Assembly (NCBI GenBank): GCA_023383705.1
Contig: JAHDYM010000009.1
Location: forward strand, 1-57,749
DNA length: 57,749 bases
Origin: Gammaproteobacteria bacterium
GTDB taxonomy: Bacteria > Pseudomonadota > Gammaproteobacteria > Steroidobacterales > GCA-2729495
Direction: 5' to 3'
Shown piece by piece: positions 27,695 to 36,136 of this stretch. Position 1 is the stretch's first letter. Each line of letters starts with the position of its first letter. Position numbers and translations under genes: made by a program. The notes beneath the pieces were generated by a model. The model did not search any database and was not told the DNA's origin. It worked only from the letters and a program-made list of their open reading frames with translations.

Positions 27695-29644
27695 TCATTG
27701 TTGTACGTTGTTTTCAGGCATACCCCTGCCGTCGACAAAGGCCTGGTGCCACAGCTGCGTGGACAATATACCAAGCAGCGCCATGTTGTCCTTGAAGCCA
27801 ATCACACGGCCCTGTTCGATCTTGCGCAACAGCAGCTGTACACGTTGCGGGTCAAAGTAGCCGCTCGCCTCCAGGGCGGCCGTGCCCAGCCGCTCCTTGA
27901 CGTAATCAGGCGGGCCGTCCGGCCCGAAAAAGGCCGCTATGTCGGGCGCACGGTACGGCTGTTTGTAGCGGGCAACGGTTGCCGGTGGCAGATGACGTGC
28001 CAGGGCCCGCTTCAGCAGGTACTTCTCGTTCAGGCCGCGCATTTTCAGCCTGGGGTGCAGGCGATTGGCAAACTCTATGACCCGGTGGTCGAGAAACGGA
28101 AAGCGCCCTTCGACCGAGTTGGCCATCAGCATGCGGTCGCCCTGGCTGTTGAGCAGGTAACCGGCCATCAGTGTCTTGGCCTCGAGGTACTGCGCCCGGT
28201 TGAAGGGGTGCCAGCGGAGGAAGTCGGCGGGCAGGGTATCGACCAGCGTGGCTTCCGGATCCGGTGACAGGCGTGCGCGGAACCCGGCACTGAAAAACTC
28301 CCTGGTCTTGCCGGTAGTCGTCCATCGCGGCAGGTGCGAGAAACCCGGCAGCTCAGGCTGGTCGAGCGCCTGTCCGAAAAACATCTTCAGGTATGCGCTG
28401 CCGGTGCGCTGGTTGAGGTCGAGGTACGGATACAGCCGCTGGAGCAGGGCAGGGCGCCACGTAGAGTGCGGTTGCCGCGCCCAGAACTGGCGGATCTTCG
28501 CTTCCTTGAACAGGTCGTAGCCGCCAAGTACCTCGTCGGCGCCTTCGCCGGTCAGCACGACCTTGTAGCCATTCTGGCGCACCAGTCCCGACAGGATGGA
28601 CATCGGCGCCGGTGCGCTGCGCAGAACCGGCGCCTCGGTGCGATAGATCACCCCCGGAAAGCTGGCGGCGATATCAGCTTTGCGGCACATGACCGACGCA
28701 TGCTTCGTGCCCAGGTACTGGCTGACACGCAGCTGGTGCTCGCCTTCGTCGACCCCGGGATCATCGAAGCGGATCGAGAAGGTGTGCAGGTCGGGATGGC
28801 CGAGATGCCTGACCAGCGCGCTGATGCCCGAGGAATCCAGCCCCCCGGAAAGGTAGGCGCCAACCGGCACATCGGCACGCAGCCGCAGCCGGGTGGCATC
28901 GAGCAGCAGCGAATGCAGTTCCTCGGTCAGTTCATCGACGCTGCCGTGCAGGTAATCCCCGTCGACCGGAAATGTCCATTCCCAGTAGCGCTGACGCCGG
29001 AGTTGCCCCCCTTCGACGATCACCATCTCGCCCGGCGAAACTTCCTCGACGTCCTTGAACAGGGTGGCCGGGCTGACCGGTGCCCAGAAGGTCATGAGCT
29101 GGTTCAGTGCCGCCGGATCGAGTTCAGGGCGGGACTTCAGAGCCGGCAGCAGTGCCTTGACCTCCGAGGCAAACAGCAGGCGATCGCCCTCGCGGCTGAA
29201 GTACAGGGGCAGGATCCCGGGCCGGTCGCGGACCAGCAGCAGGCGCCGGCGCGGTGCATCCCACAGGGCAATCGCAAACTGCCCGTTCATTTGCGTGGCA
29301 AAGCTGTCGCCGTACTCCTCGTACAGGTGCACGATGACTTCCGTATCGGTGTGCGTATGGAAGCGATGCCCGCGTTGCTCGAGCTCGCTGCGCAGTTCCA
29401 CGTAGTTGAAGATCTCGCCGTTGAATACGGTCCAGATGGTCTGGTCTTCGTTGTGGATGGGCTGGTGGCCGCCCTCGATGTCGATGATGCTCAGCCGCGC
29501 ATGGCCAAGTCCTATGCCGGGCCCGGTGTGATAACCCGTGCCGTCGGGGCCACGCGGCGCCAGCGCCGCAACCATCGGTGCCAGCTCCTGGGCTGTTACG
29601 ATAGCGCCGGGATCGAAACACAAAATGCCTGCAAGGCCGCACAT
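27695..29644 (-). CDS. asnB: Asparagine synthase-type amidotransferase (second copy)
   Basis: A 649-residue class II amidotransferase. Cys2 in MCGLAGILCF, RGPDGTGYH (31-39), NGEIFNY and the synthetase P-loop YLSGGLDSS (264-272) are intact. The usual GIKPLYY block reads GILPLYF, a change from the first copy. The N-terminus is ambiguous. An aggag sits five bases before an in-frame GTG at 29650, which would add Met-Pro, but only initiation at ATG 29644 leaves the catalytic Cys N-terminal, so 29644 is given. This is the promoter-proximal gene of the ten-gene operon. It may amidate an ACP- or sugar-linked carboxylate, or supply ammonia to the NadE-like partner. Confidence 0.87.
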   Translation of the reverse strand: MCGLAGILCFDPGAIVTAQELAPMVAALAPRGPDGTGYHTGPGIGLGHARLSIIDIEGGHQPIHNEDQTIWTVFNGEIFNYVELRSELEQRGHRFHTHTDTEVIVHLYEEYGDSFATQMNGQFAIALWDAPRRRLLLVRDRPGILPLYFSREGDRLLFASEVKALLPALKSRPELDPAALNQLMTFWAPVSPATLFKDVEEVSPGEMVIVEGGQLRRQRYWEWTFPVDGDYLHGSVDELTEELHSLLLDATRLRLRADVPVGAYLSGGLDSSGISALVRHLGHPDLHTFSIRFDDPGVDEGEHQLRVSQYLGTKHASVMCRKADIAASFPGVIYRTEAPVLRSAPAPMSILSGLVRQNGYKVVLTGEGADEVLGGYDLFKEAKIRQFWARQPHSTWRPALLQRLYPYLDLNQRTGSAYLKMFFGQALDQPELPGFSHLPRWTTTGKTREFFSAGFRARLSPDPEATLVDTLPADFLRWHPFNRAQYLEAKTLMAGYLLNSQGDRMLMANSVEGRFPFLDHRVIEFANRLHPRLKMRGLNEKYLLKRALARHLPPATVARYKQPYRAPDIAAFFGPDGPPDYVKERLGTAALEASGYFDPQRVQLLLRKIEQGRVIGFKDNMALLGILSTQLWHQAFVDGRGMPENNVQQ

Positions 29645-29774
29645 CGGCACGAATTCTCCTGTCAGTGTCAGCCGGAATTCTGGCCGGTGCCGCGCAGCTT
29701 AAGGGCCGGCAGCCCGGGCGGGCGTGTTCAGATACCCAGATTGTGCCATCAGCCACTGCAATGAGGAGCGCTCA
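29645..29774. promoter_or_regulatory. Divergent promoter region of the tailoring operon and the CDGSH-SET pair
   Basis: These 130 bases separate the leftward ten-gene operon from the rightward CDGSH gene and must hold the operon's main promoter. Two gaattc copies (29651-29656 and 29673-29678) flank a tgtcagtgtcag direct repeat. No confident -35/-10 pair or known operator was recognised. Confidence 0.3.
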
Positions 29775-29984
29775 ATGAAAATCACTTTGGTGGAAAACGG
29801 CCCACTCCTGATCGAGGCGCGGGGCGAGTGGAGCTGGACCGGTACGGCCGGCACCACGACCGGCAAGGACCGGGTTGCGCTGTGTCGCTGTGGTGCTGCG
29901 GCTACCAAGCCCTTTTGTGACGGATCGCACAAGAAAATCGGCTTTATCGCCGCTGGTGACACCTGCGAGTTGAAGACGGGGTGA
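29775..29984 (+). CDS. CDGSH-type iron-sulfur protein
   Basis: A 69-residue protein with one CDGSH zinc-finger-like motif: ALCRCGAAATKPFCDGSHK gives the three Cys and one His ligands of a [2Fe-2S] cluster (Cys-x-Cys...Cys-x3-His). Such small redox proteins handle iron-sulfur or electron transfer and bear a labile cluster. The ATG at 29775 has ggag at 29764-29767. The stop overlaps the GTG of the following SET-domain gene by four bases, so both are made together. Soluble and probably cytoplasmic. Confidence 0.9.
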   Translation: MKITLVENGPLLIEARGEWSWTGTAGTTTGKDRVALCRCGAAATKPFCDGSHKKIGFIAAGDTCELKTG

Positions 29985-30415
29985 GGAAGCCGGGCAGGGT
30001 GCTGGTTTACAGCTCCCCGCTTTACGATGCCTTGCGCGTTGCGCGCAGCGGGATAACCGGCCGGGGGCTGTTTGCCGGCACGGTGATTCCCGCGCGCGCC
30101 AAGATCGGCGAGTTTGAGGGCGAGGTGATCCCGATTGCAGAGGCGCGGCGCCGTGCGGCCGGCAAACGCATCGTGGCCATCATTGAACTCCGGAAAGTGG
30201 CCATCGATGCCTCGCGTACCCGGCGCGGCTTTCGTTACATCAATCACTCCTGCGAGCCCAATACCTTTACCCGCCTGACGCAGGATCGCGCCGAATTCTA
30301 TGCGCTGCGCCGGATCCGGGCCGGCGAGGAGCTGACCGTTGACTATGGCGAGAGTCACCATGAGGGCAATCTGCGTTGCCGATGTGGCTCGAAGCGTTGT
30401 CGTGGCTGGATATAG
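29981..30415 (+). CDS. SET-domain protein (putative lysine methyltransferase)
   Basis: A 144-residue SET protein. SAM-binding motif I is GITGRGLFAGTVI, the pseudoknot motif is YINHSCEPNTFTRL, then GEELTVDYGESH with the catalytic Tyr. A post-SET zinc motif RCRCGSKRCRGW follows at the end. Bacterial SET proteins of this size are known but their substrates mostly are not. The post-SET cysteines, which complete the active site in eukaryotic enzymes, are complete here. Starts at GTG 29981 inside the stop of the CDGSH gene. Converges with the LytTR gene. Confidence 0.87.
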   Translation: MRKPGRVLVYSSPLYDALRVARSGITGRGLFAGTVIPARAKIGEFEGEVIPIAEARRRAAGKRIVAIIELRKVAIDASRTRRGFRYINHSCEPNTFTRLTQDRAEFYALRRIRAGEELTVDYGESHHEGNLRCRCGSKRCRGWI

Positions 30416-30428
30416 CGGGTTGCAGGCT

Positions 30429-31361
30429 TCAGCTGGCAGCGTTGCCGGAAAGCGGTGTCACTGGCCGTTCGGCTGATCGTGCCAGCTGTCGCACCAGCGC
30501 CTGGTAGGGTCCGCTGACAGGGACATCTTCGCCGGTCTGGAGGGTTACCGACATCTTGCGCGAGTTTTGTCGCACACGCTGGATCGCACTCCCCCTGACC
30601 CACCAGCTGCGATGGATCTGCAGCCCGTCTCCCGACGGCAGTTCACACAGTGCGTCGCTGAAGCGGTGCAGGACCAGGTAGCTCCTGGTGGCGGTAATGA
30701 TCCGGATGTAATGCTGTTCGGCCTTGACGGCCATGACATCGGCAAGCGAGACAGCGGCAGGGGTGCGTTCAAGAAAGGCTGGCCGGCTGCGACCGGATGC
30801 CGTGGCGGATGGATCCGGCACGGATGCATCGGCAACCGCGCGGGGTGTCACTGCGTCGTACCGGTACCGGGGCAAACCGAGAAAGCGGTCGAAGACAAAG
30901 TTCGTGCCCACCCAGACGACACCCGCCCGCAGCCAATAGGCCCAGTAACTGGCAGCCAGTGGGGTGGTTGGTTCGGTTTCCAGGCCGCTGTGTGGCCACT
31001 GGCTGGCAAACACGCCGATAAGCCAGGTTATATAGGGCAGGGTGATCAGGCAGGACATGGTGTGCCCGGCCAGCATGATGATGATGGGACGTGGCTTCCA
31101 GGGCCGCAGCAGCCGCATCGCCAGGCTGGTAAGCAGGCAGGTACCGAACCAGGGAGGAAAGGCGTGGCCCAGGTAGAACAAGACTGCCCAGAGGGGGCCG
31201 ATGGATTCGATCAGCCGCCAGTTGTTGATGGCGCCATATCCACCGATCGCCAACGGTACCAGCAGGAAGAATGCCGGGAGCTGCCAGCCCATGTTGCCTC
31301 TTAAGCGCTGCAGGAAGCCGGACTCGACTGGCCCGCTGTCACTCGGTATCCGGACTGTCAT
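30429..31361 (-). CDS. Membrane-bound LytTR-family transcriptional regulator
   Basis: A 310-residue regulator. Four membrane helices lie at roughly 25-145 (WQLPAFFLLVPLAIGGYG, LWAVLFYLGHAF, PIIIMLAGHTMSCLITLPY, YWAYWLRAGVVWVG). A linker of about 40 residues leads to a LytTR DNA-binding domain (about 200-300) with IRIITATRSYLVLHRFSDAL, LQIHRSWWVRGSAIQRVR and VPVSGPYQALV. There is no response-regulator receiver domain, so the membrane part probably senses the signal. It is divergent from a TonB-dependent receptor across 291 bases, and regulation of that receptor is a reasonable guess. The start at 31361 fits the domain layout; an in-frame start lies 17 codons upstream. Confidence 0.87.
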   Translation of the reverse strand: MTVRIPSDSGPVESGFLQRLRGNMGWQLPAFFLLVPLAIGGYGAINNWRLIESIGPLWAVLFYLGHAFPPWFGTCLLTSLAMRLLRPWKPRPIIIMLAGHTMSCLITLPYITWLIGVFASQWPHSGLETEPTTPLAASYWAYWLRAGVVWVGTNFVFDRFLGLPRYRYDAVTPRAVADASVPDPSATASGRSRPAFLERTPAAVSLADVMAVKAEQHYIRIITATRSYLVLHRFSDALCELPSGDGLQIHRSWWVRGSAIQRVRQNSRKMSVTLQTGEDVPVSGPYQALVRQLARSAERPVTPLSGNAAS

Positions 31362-31652
31362 GTCGTCTCTATAGATATCCAGGGTCCAATGCGCAACCAT
31401 TTCGTGCTGCATGGATGCGATTTGGGGACATTTTCTTTCAATTCAGGAATCTGTGCTGGAACCCCGGGTTTCCTCTGCCTAAGGTACGCGTCCGGTAGTG
31501 TGCCGGAATCACGGCCGGCCGGGGGATTATATTTCGGAAGCCTGCCGGCTGATGGATTCGGTTTCAGGTGGCGCCGTCGCTGCCTGAGCGGTGCAGGGGG
31601 GTGGCCCGATCGCAGGGCCAGGAAGTTTCAGTTTGTCCAGGGGGGACGTCGA
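31362..31652. promoter_or_regulatory. Divergent region between LytTR regulator and TonB-dependent receptor
   Basis: A 291-base gap with no convincing gene. It contains an AT-rich patch ggattatatttcgg (31524-31537) that could hold a -10 box for the receptor gene, and a gggggga run (31641-31646) near its ribosome site. The LytTR half-site pattern was looked for by eye and not found convincingly. Confidence 0.3.
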
Positions 31653-34190
31653 ATGCGAATCGTGAGGAGTCTGGGTATCGGCGTGGCGTCATTGCTGTCG
31701 CCGGTCGGTTTATCGGTGCTGGCATTGCCATCCGCAGGTCTGGTGTCGCTGCCGGCCTGGTCGCAGGAGGTGGCGGAGATTGTCGTCAGTACCCGGCGTC
31801 GTGAGGAGAACCTGCAGGACATCCCGGTTGCGGTGTCGGCATTCAGCGCCGACGAGATCGAAAAGCAGGGCATCAGTTCCACAGCTGACGTGCTCAAGCT
31901 GGTTCCCGGTGTGCAGTTCGACCAGAGCTTCTCGGCCTCGGATACGCGCATCTCGATCCGTGGCATCAACAGCGAACGCGGTCGCACCAGCGCCGCCGTG
32001 CTGGTCGATGGCATCGACGTCAGCGGCGAGAATGTCACCGCAGGCGGTGGCTCATCGCTGCTCAACACGCGCCTGATGGATCTCGAACGCGTGGAGGTCG
32101 TCAAGGGCCCGCAGGCCGGGCTGTATGGCCGCAATGCCTTTGCCGGTGCCATCAGTTACATCACCAAGCAGCCGTCGCTGACCACGGTGGAGACCAAGCT
32201 GAGCGCAGACATCGCCGATTACAGCACCTATGACGTGCGCGCTGCGGTGTCCGGCCCGGTGATTGCCGACAAGCTGGCCATCGGCGTGAACCTGGGCTGG
32301 TATGAGTCGGATGGCTGGTACGACAATCACAACACGGCGGTGCCGGCTGCCAACGGTGACCTGAACGGTGGCGACAGCCAGGGCGCGCGCCTCGTGGCGG
32401 TTTACCTGCCCACCGAAAACCTGAAGGTCACCGCCAGCGTGAGTTACAGCGAGACCGACACCGATCCGCGTGCGGTCGTCAAGGTGGGCAATGCCAATAC
32501 CTTCTACCTGATGGGGCAGCAACTGCCGGCTGGTACGACCGCGGATTTCAGCTTCATGGGCGGGATGGATTACGGCCAGTGGATTGGCACCGTCGGCTCC
32601 GTGAACGAGTCTGACGTCAATCTGTCGGTGTCCGAACGGACGGGTGCGCCGTTTGCCGGCAGCACCGATGAGACGCTGCTCAGTTACCTCAAGCTGGAGT
32701 GGGACCTGGGTGCGGTGACCTTCAAGTCCCTGACCAGCTATCTGAGCAACGATGCGACGCTGGACGAGGACGCCGAGTACCAGGACGGCACAGGTACGGT
32801 CTTCATGGGTGTCGGTTTGTCGCTTGCCAACGAGTACCGTGACGCGACGGACACCGATTACTTCAACCAGGAGTTCACGATCGAGTCCAATGGCGAGGGC
32901 CGCTGGAACTGGCTGGCTGGTATCTCGGGTTTCTGGGAGGACACCCATAACACCGACAACTCGCTCGGCTGGTTCAACGATCCGAATATCGTCTTTGTAC
33001 CCGGATTCTGCGGTTCCAGTCCCTTCCAGGTTACCTGCAGCTACGCCGCATCGGCGCTTGCCGGTGATCCGGCCAAGACCACCGACCGGGATACCACCAG
33101 TTGGTCGGTGTTCGGCCTCGTCGGCTTTGATGTCACCGAGAAGCTGCGCCTGACCCTCGAAGCCCGCTATATCGATGACGAGATCGAGGTCACCACCAAT
33201 ACGGCGATCGACCGCGTGTCGCAGTACATTTTCAACCTGCCGATCGATTTCAGTTTCGGTGCGCCGCCGACGCTGCCGGCGAGCGATACGGTTGATTCCG
33301 ACACCATCAACCCGCGGGTGGCAGTGGACTACCGGCTCACCGACGACGTGATGTTCTACGGCTCCGTGGCCAAGGGCACCAAGCCGGCCGGCTTTGGCAC
33401 CTCGCAGTTTGCCTTGCCGCAGAATGCGCGGATCGACCAGGAGAAGCTGTGGGCCTATGAGGTGGGTGCCAAGACCGCATGGCTGGACGGCTCCCTGCAG
33501 GCAAACGTGGCGGTTTTCTACAACGATTACACCGACCGCCAGGTCGGCGTGACGGTTACCGATCCCAACACGGGTTGGGCGGCGGCTGGCATCGTCAATG
33601 CGGCGGAGGCCGAGACCAAGGGCGTCGAGCTTGAACTGGTCTGGCGTGCCACCGAGGACCTGACTTTCGGTGCCGGTTATGCCTTCACGGATGCGGAGTG
33701 GAAGGACTTCAATTACAGCGAGATTCGCGCCGACAGTGGTGGTGTCAACGAGAAGGACATGGCGATCTGCGGCAACGCTCAGGGTGACTGCAGCGGTGCC
33801 GATGTAGCCGGTATCCCTGAAAACGCCCTCATCCTGCAGGCCAACTACACCCGTCCGCTGGCCGGGGACATGTCCTGGTATATCAATGCAGGTGGGCAGT
33901 ACCAGGACAAGCGCGCAATCTATGACCGCGTGAACACCGCCTACGTCGATTCATTCTGGAATGTCGATGCCCAGCTCGGTATCGAGACCGGCGACTGGCT
34001 GGTCGAGGTCTATGCCACCAACCTGTTCGACGATGACACCGTGCGCTGGGCCCAGGGCTACCAGGATTTCCGCGACGGCATGTATGGCGGCAGTTTCGGT
34101 GGCGAGCCCCGCGACGAGTCGATATTCGCCTTCCTGCCGCCGCCGCGCGTGATCGGTCTGCGGGCCAGCTACCGGTTCGGTGGTGAATAA
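31653..34190 (+). CDS. TonB-dependent outer-membrane receptor
   Basis: An 845-residue receptor. The signal peptide ends near AWSQ, followed by a TonB-box-like EIVVSTRRREENLQDIPVAV, the plug domain (about 45-165, with FDQSFSASDTRISIRGINSE and VEVVKGPQAGLYGRNAFAGA) and a 22-strand-type barrel ending in VIGLRASYRFGGE. This subtype is common in sphingomonads and steroid-degrading gammaproteobacteria and imports iron chelates, glycans or lipophilic substrates. It stands alone, divergent from the LytTR regulator. The start at 31653 follows a gggggga ribosome site; the frame is open further upstream but lacks a signal peptide there. The ligand cannot be deduced. Confidence 0.92.
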   Translation: MRIVRSLGIGVASLLSPVGLSVLALPSAGLVSLPAWSQEVAEIVVSTRRREENLQDIPVAVSAFSADEIEKQGISSTADVLKLVPGVQFDQSFSASDTRISIRGINSERGRTSAAVLVDGIDVSGENVTAGGGSSLLNTRLMDLERVEVVKGPQAGLYGRNAFAGAISYITKQPSLTTVETKLSADIADYSTYDVRAAVSGPVIADKLAIGVNLGWYESDGWYDNHNTAVPAANGDLNGGDSQGARLVAVYLPTENLKVTASVSYSETDTDPRAVVKVGNANTFYLMGQQLPAGTTADFSFMGGMDYGQWIGTVGSVNESDVNLSVSERTGAPFAGSTDETLLSYLKLEWDLGAVTFKSLTSYLSNDATLDEDAEYQDGTGTVFMGVGLSLANEYRDATDTDYFNQEFTIESNGEGRWNWLAGISGFWEDTHNTDNSLGWFNDPNIVFVPGFCGSSPFQVTCSYAASALAGDPAKTTDRDTTSWSVFGLVGFDVTEKLRLTLEARYIDDEIEVTTNTAIDRVSQYIFNLPIDFSFGAPPTLPASDTVDSDTINPRVAVDYRLTDDVMFYGSVAKGTKPAGFGTSQFALPQNARIDQEKLWAYEVGAKTAWLDGSLQANVAVFYNDYTDRQVGVTVTDPNTGWAAAGIVNAAEAETKGVELELVWRATEDLTFGAGYAFTDAEWKDFNYSEIRADSGGVNEKDMAICGNAQGDCSGADVAGIPENALILQANYTRPLAGDMSWYINAGGQYQDKRAIYDRVNTAYVDSFWNVDAQLGIETGDWLVEVYATNLFDDDTVRWAQGYQDFRDGMYGGSFGGEPRDESIFAFLPPPRVIGLRASYRFGGE

Positions 34191-34210
34191 CCGCGACTGA
34201 TTCCCTCAAG

Positions 34211-34250
34211 GCCCCGGTGCGACACCTTCTTCCAGGTGTCGCACAGGGGC
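34211..34250. terminator. Strong hairpin between convergent genes
   Basis: Arms 34211-34227 and 34234-34250 pair over 17 positions with one mismatch around a tcttcc loop (gtgcgacacct/aggtgtcgcac core). It lies 20 bases after the receptor stop and just before the darP stop, so it can end transcription from both sides. There is no long U tract, so it may need Rho or act mainly by blocking 3' decay. Confidence 0.5.
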
Positions 34251-34261
34251 AAGCTCCGGCC

Positions 34262-34870
34262 TCAGGCCCCCTGTTGCCTGAGCTGCTCGCGCAACAACTG
34301 AAAGATGCTGCGATACGCGCGTCCGTGACGGGGCAGGCCGCCGGCCAGCGCCGGCTGCGAGTCCTTGCGTGCCTGCCGGATCAGGGTCCTCAGTTGCCGT
34401 ACGTCCGTGCCTGGCTGTTCAGTCAGCCACTGTTCGAGTGCCCCATCGTCGGCAATCAGCCGCTCCCGCCATTTTTCGGCCAGATGCAGGGTGGCATTGT
34501 CCCGCGCCGACAGCCCATGTTGCAGGGCGAGTGCCGCGCGGATGGCCTCGATGCTTGCGGCTTCCTGCTGACGCATCAGCTTGCCGATGAGCTGTCGCTG
34601 GCGACGGCCGCCGCCACGGGCATCGATGCGTTTGCCCTCGATGATGGCCTTGTGCAGTGAATCGGAGAGGGGCAACTGGGCGAGGGTCTCGCCGTGCAGT
34701 GCCAGCAGGCCTTCGCCGAGCGCCTGCAGTTCCTCGCTTTCGCGCTTGAGGTCGCTGCGGCTCGCCGCTTCGCTGCCGCGCATTTCGGCCCGGAATTGCC
34801 GGTCGAGCTCGCTGCCCGTGGGCACGAATTCGCCGTCGAGGTAATAGCCTTTGCCGGGTTTGCGCGCCAT
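34262..34870 (-). CDS. darP: Dual-action ribosomal maturation protein DarP (YjgA, DUF615)
   Basis: A 202-residue protein of the YjgA family, which assists late assembly of the 50S ribosomal subunit in Beta- and Gammaproteobacteria. Family features are SDLKRESEELQALGEGL, LPLSDSLHKAIIEGKRI and RRQRQLIGKLMRQQE, followed by a long charged helical region ending in AYRSIFQLLREQL. The start is ATG at 34870 (MARKPGKGYYLD); the longer frame to 34957 does not resemble the family. It usually neighbours pmbA (tldE), which is absent here. Cytoplasmic. Confidence 0.88.
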   Translation of the reverse strand: MARKPGKGYYLDGEFVPTGSELDRQFRAEMRGSEAASRSDLKRESEELQALGEGLLALHGETLAQLPLSDSLHKAIIEGKRIDARGGGRRQRQLIGKLMRQQEAASIEAIRAALALQHGLSARDNATLHLAEKWRERLIADDGALEQWLTEQPGTDVRQLRTLIRQARKDSQPALAGGLPRHGRAYRSIFQLLREQLRQQGA

Positions 34871-34994
34871 GCAGCGGGGATCCTGTGCCTGGCGGCCATC
34901 ATAAACCACGTGCCATGTACTGCGATGCCGGGCGGTTGCGGTCGTTGCTGTCAGCATGCAAGATCAGCCCGTTGCCTGCATCGGGAGAAGCGCC

Positions 34995-35408
34995 TTGCAC
35001 CGTATCCTCGTCACTGCCGTCGTACTGCTGTGGGTTGCGGCTCCGGCCGCGCAGGCCAACGAGCTCGAGCCGCTGCTCGATTACAGCGGGCCGCAGCTCT
35101 ACCAGCGCTTCTGCGCCAGTTGCCATGGGCGGCAGGGTTATGGCGACGGGCCGGTGGCACCGTCCCTCAAGGTGATGGTGCCGGATCTCACCCGCATTGC
35201 CCGGCGGCAGCAGAGTGGCGAATTCCCCGAGCAGCGCATCCGCGAGATCGTGGACGGACGGGCAGTACTGCCTGCCCATGGCCTGCGCGACATGCCGGTA
35301 TGGGGCTATGAACTCGAAGCGCAGGCCCCGCCGGATCAGCCGGGGCGGGCGGCAGCGCAGGGTCTCATCGACAAGCTGGTTGCCTATTTGCGTTCGATCC
35401 AGCAGTAG
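34995..35408 (+). CDS. Small periplasmic c-type cytochrome
   Basis: A 137-residue protein with a signal peptide (HRILVTAVVLLWVAAPAAQA) and a single haem-binding motif CASCH, followed by a distal Met candidate in GLRDMPVWGYE. This is the class I cytochrome c pattern. The start is set at TTG 34995 because gggagaag (34983-34990) lies at ideal distance and the signal peptide begins there; an ATG at 34956 is in frame but has no ribosome site. The next gene, an exported protein, starts 12 bases downstream and is probably co-transcribed, so electron transfer involving that protein is possible. Confidence 0.87.
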   Translation: MHRILVTAVVLLWVAAPAAQANELEPLLDYSGPQLYQRFCASCHGRQGYGDGPVAPSLKVMVPDLTRIARRQQSGEFPEQRIREIVDGRAVLPAHGLRDMPVWGYELEAQAPPDQPGRAAAQGLIDKLVAYLRSIQQ

Positions 35409-35419
35409 GGAGTCACCGC

Positions 35420-36121
35420 ATGCCCCTGTTCAAATCCGTATTCACGCTCATCGCCGGTAGCATTGCCCTGGTCCCCGGACTGCTCCATGCCGCGCCACTG
35501 CCGGCGGCTGATTCGCCGGCCTTCTGCGTTGCCGCCCAGCAGGTTCTTGCCAGCACGAAGCTGGTTGGCAAGAACACCCTGTTCACGGACATGCCTGCCT
35601 ACCGGCATTCAAAGCCGCTGGTCGAACCGCTGGAAATCTTCCAGGTGGTGAGCTACGCGGGGAAGCTGCCGGTGATGGTGTCCTGCAAGGTGAAGACGGC
35701 AGCACACCTGCGGGCGGTCTATGGTGCCGCGGCGGCGGGCAAGCAGCTCTATTGCCCGGACATGACCCGACTGGCGCAGGCGCAGGCGGTGGCGGAACTG
35801 CAGCGGGCCGGCCAGCCGGCTGCGGCAGCGCGGGTGGCTGCCTTTGTCATCGACGCCAACGAGCCATACATCACCGGGCAGTCCTACCTCGGTGATTTTC
35901 AGCTCAGCTATCGCGGTGAGGATGGCGCCATCCATATCAGTTCGCCGGGACTGTATCAGGACTATGACAGCTGGATTACCCGGTTCCTGCCGGAGAGGCT
36001 CCAGGGACAGAGCTACTGCCACCTCGCGACAGTCAGCTACCTGAAGGCGCTGGCTGTCGGCGAAATGCAGCCAGGCATCACGATGACCACGGCTGAGGAT
36101 GCGCCCGTTCGCCCGAAATAG
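35420..36121 (+). CDS. Exported protein of unknown function, cytochrome partner
   Basis: A 233-residue protein with a signal peptide (SVFTLIAGSIALVPGLLHA). The mature part contains four cysteines (in PAFCVAA, MVSCKVK, QLYCPDM and QSYCHLA) that could form two disulfides. No known domain was recognised. It starts 12 bases after the cytochrome c stop, so a shared periplasmic role is likely. Converges with the HicB-like gene 15 bases away. Function not assigned. Confidence 0.6.
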   Translation: MPLFKSVFTLIAGSIALVPGLLHAAPLPAADSPAFCVAAQQVLASTKLVGKNTLFTDMPAYRHSKPLVEPLEIFQVVSYAGKLPVMVSCKVKTAAHLRAVYGAAAAGKQLYCPDMTRLAQAQAVAELQRAGQPAAAARVAAFVIDANEPYITGQSYLGDFQLSYRGEDGAIHISSPGLYQDYDSWITRFLPERLQGQSYCHLATVSYLKALAVGEMQPGITMTTAEDAPVRPK

Positions 36122-36136
36122 GCGGCTCGCCCGCGG

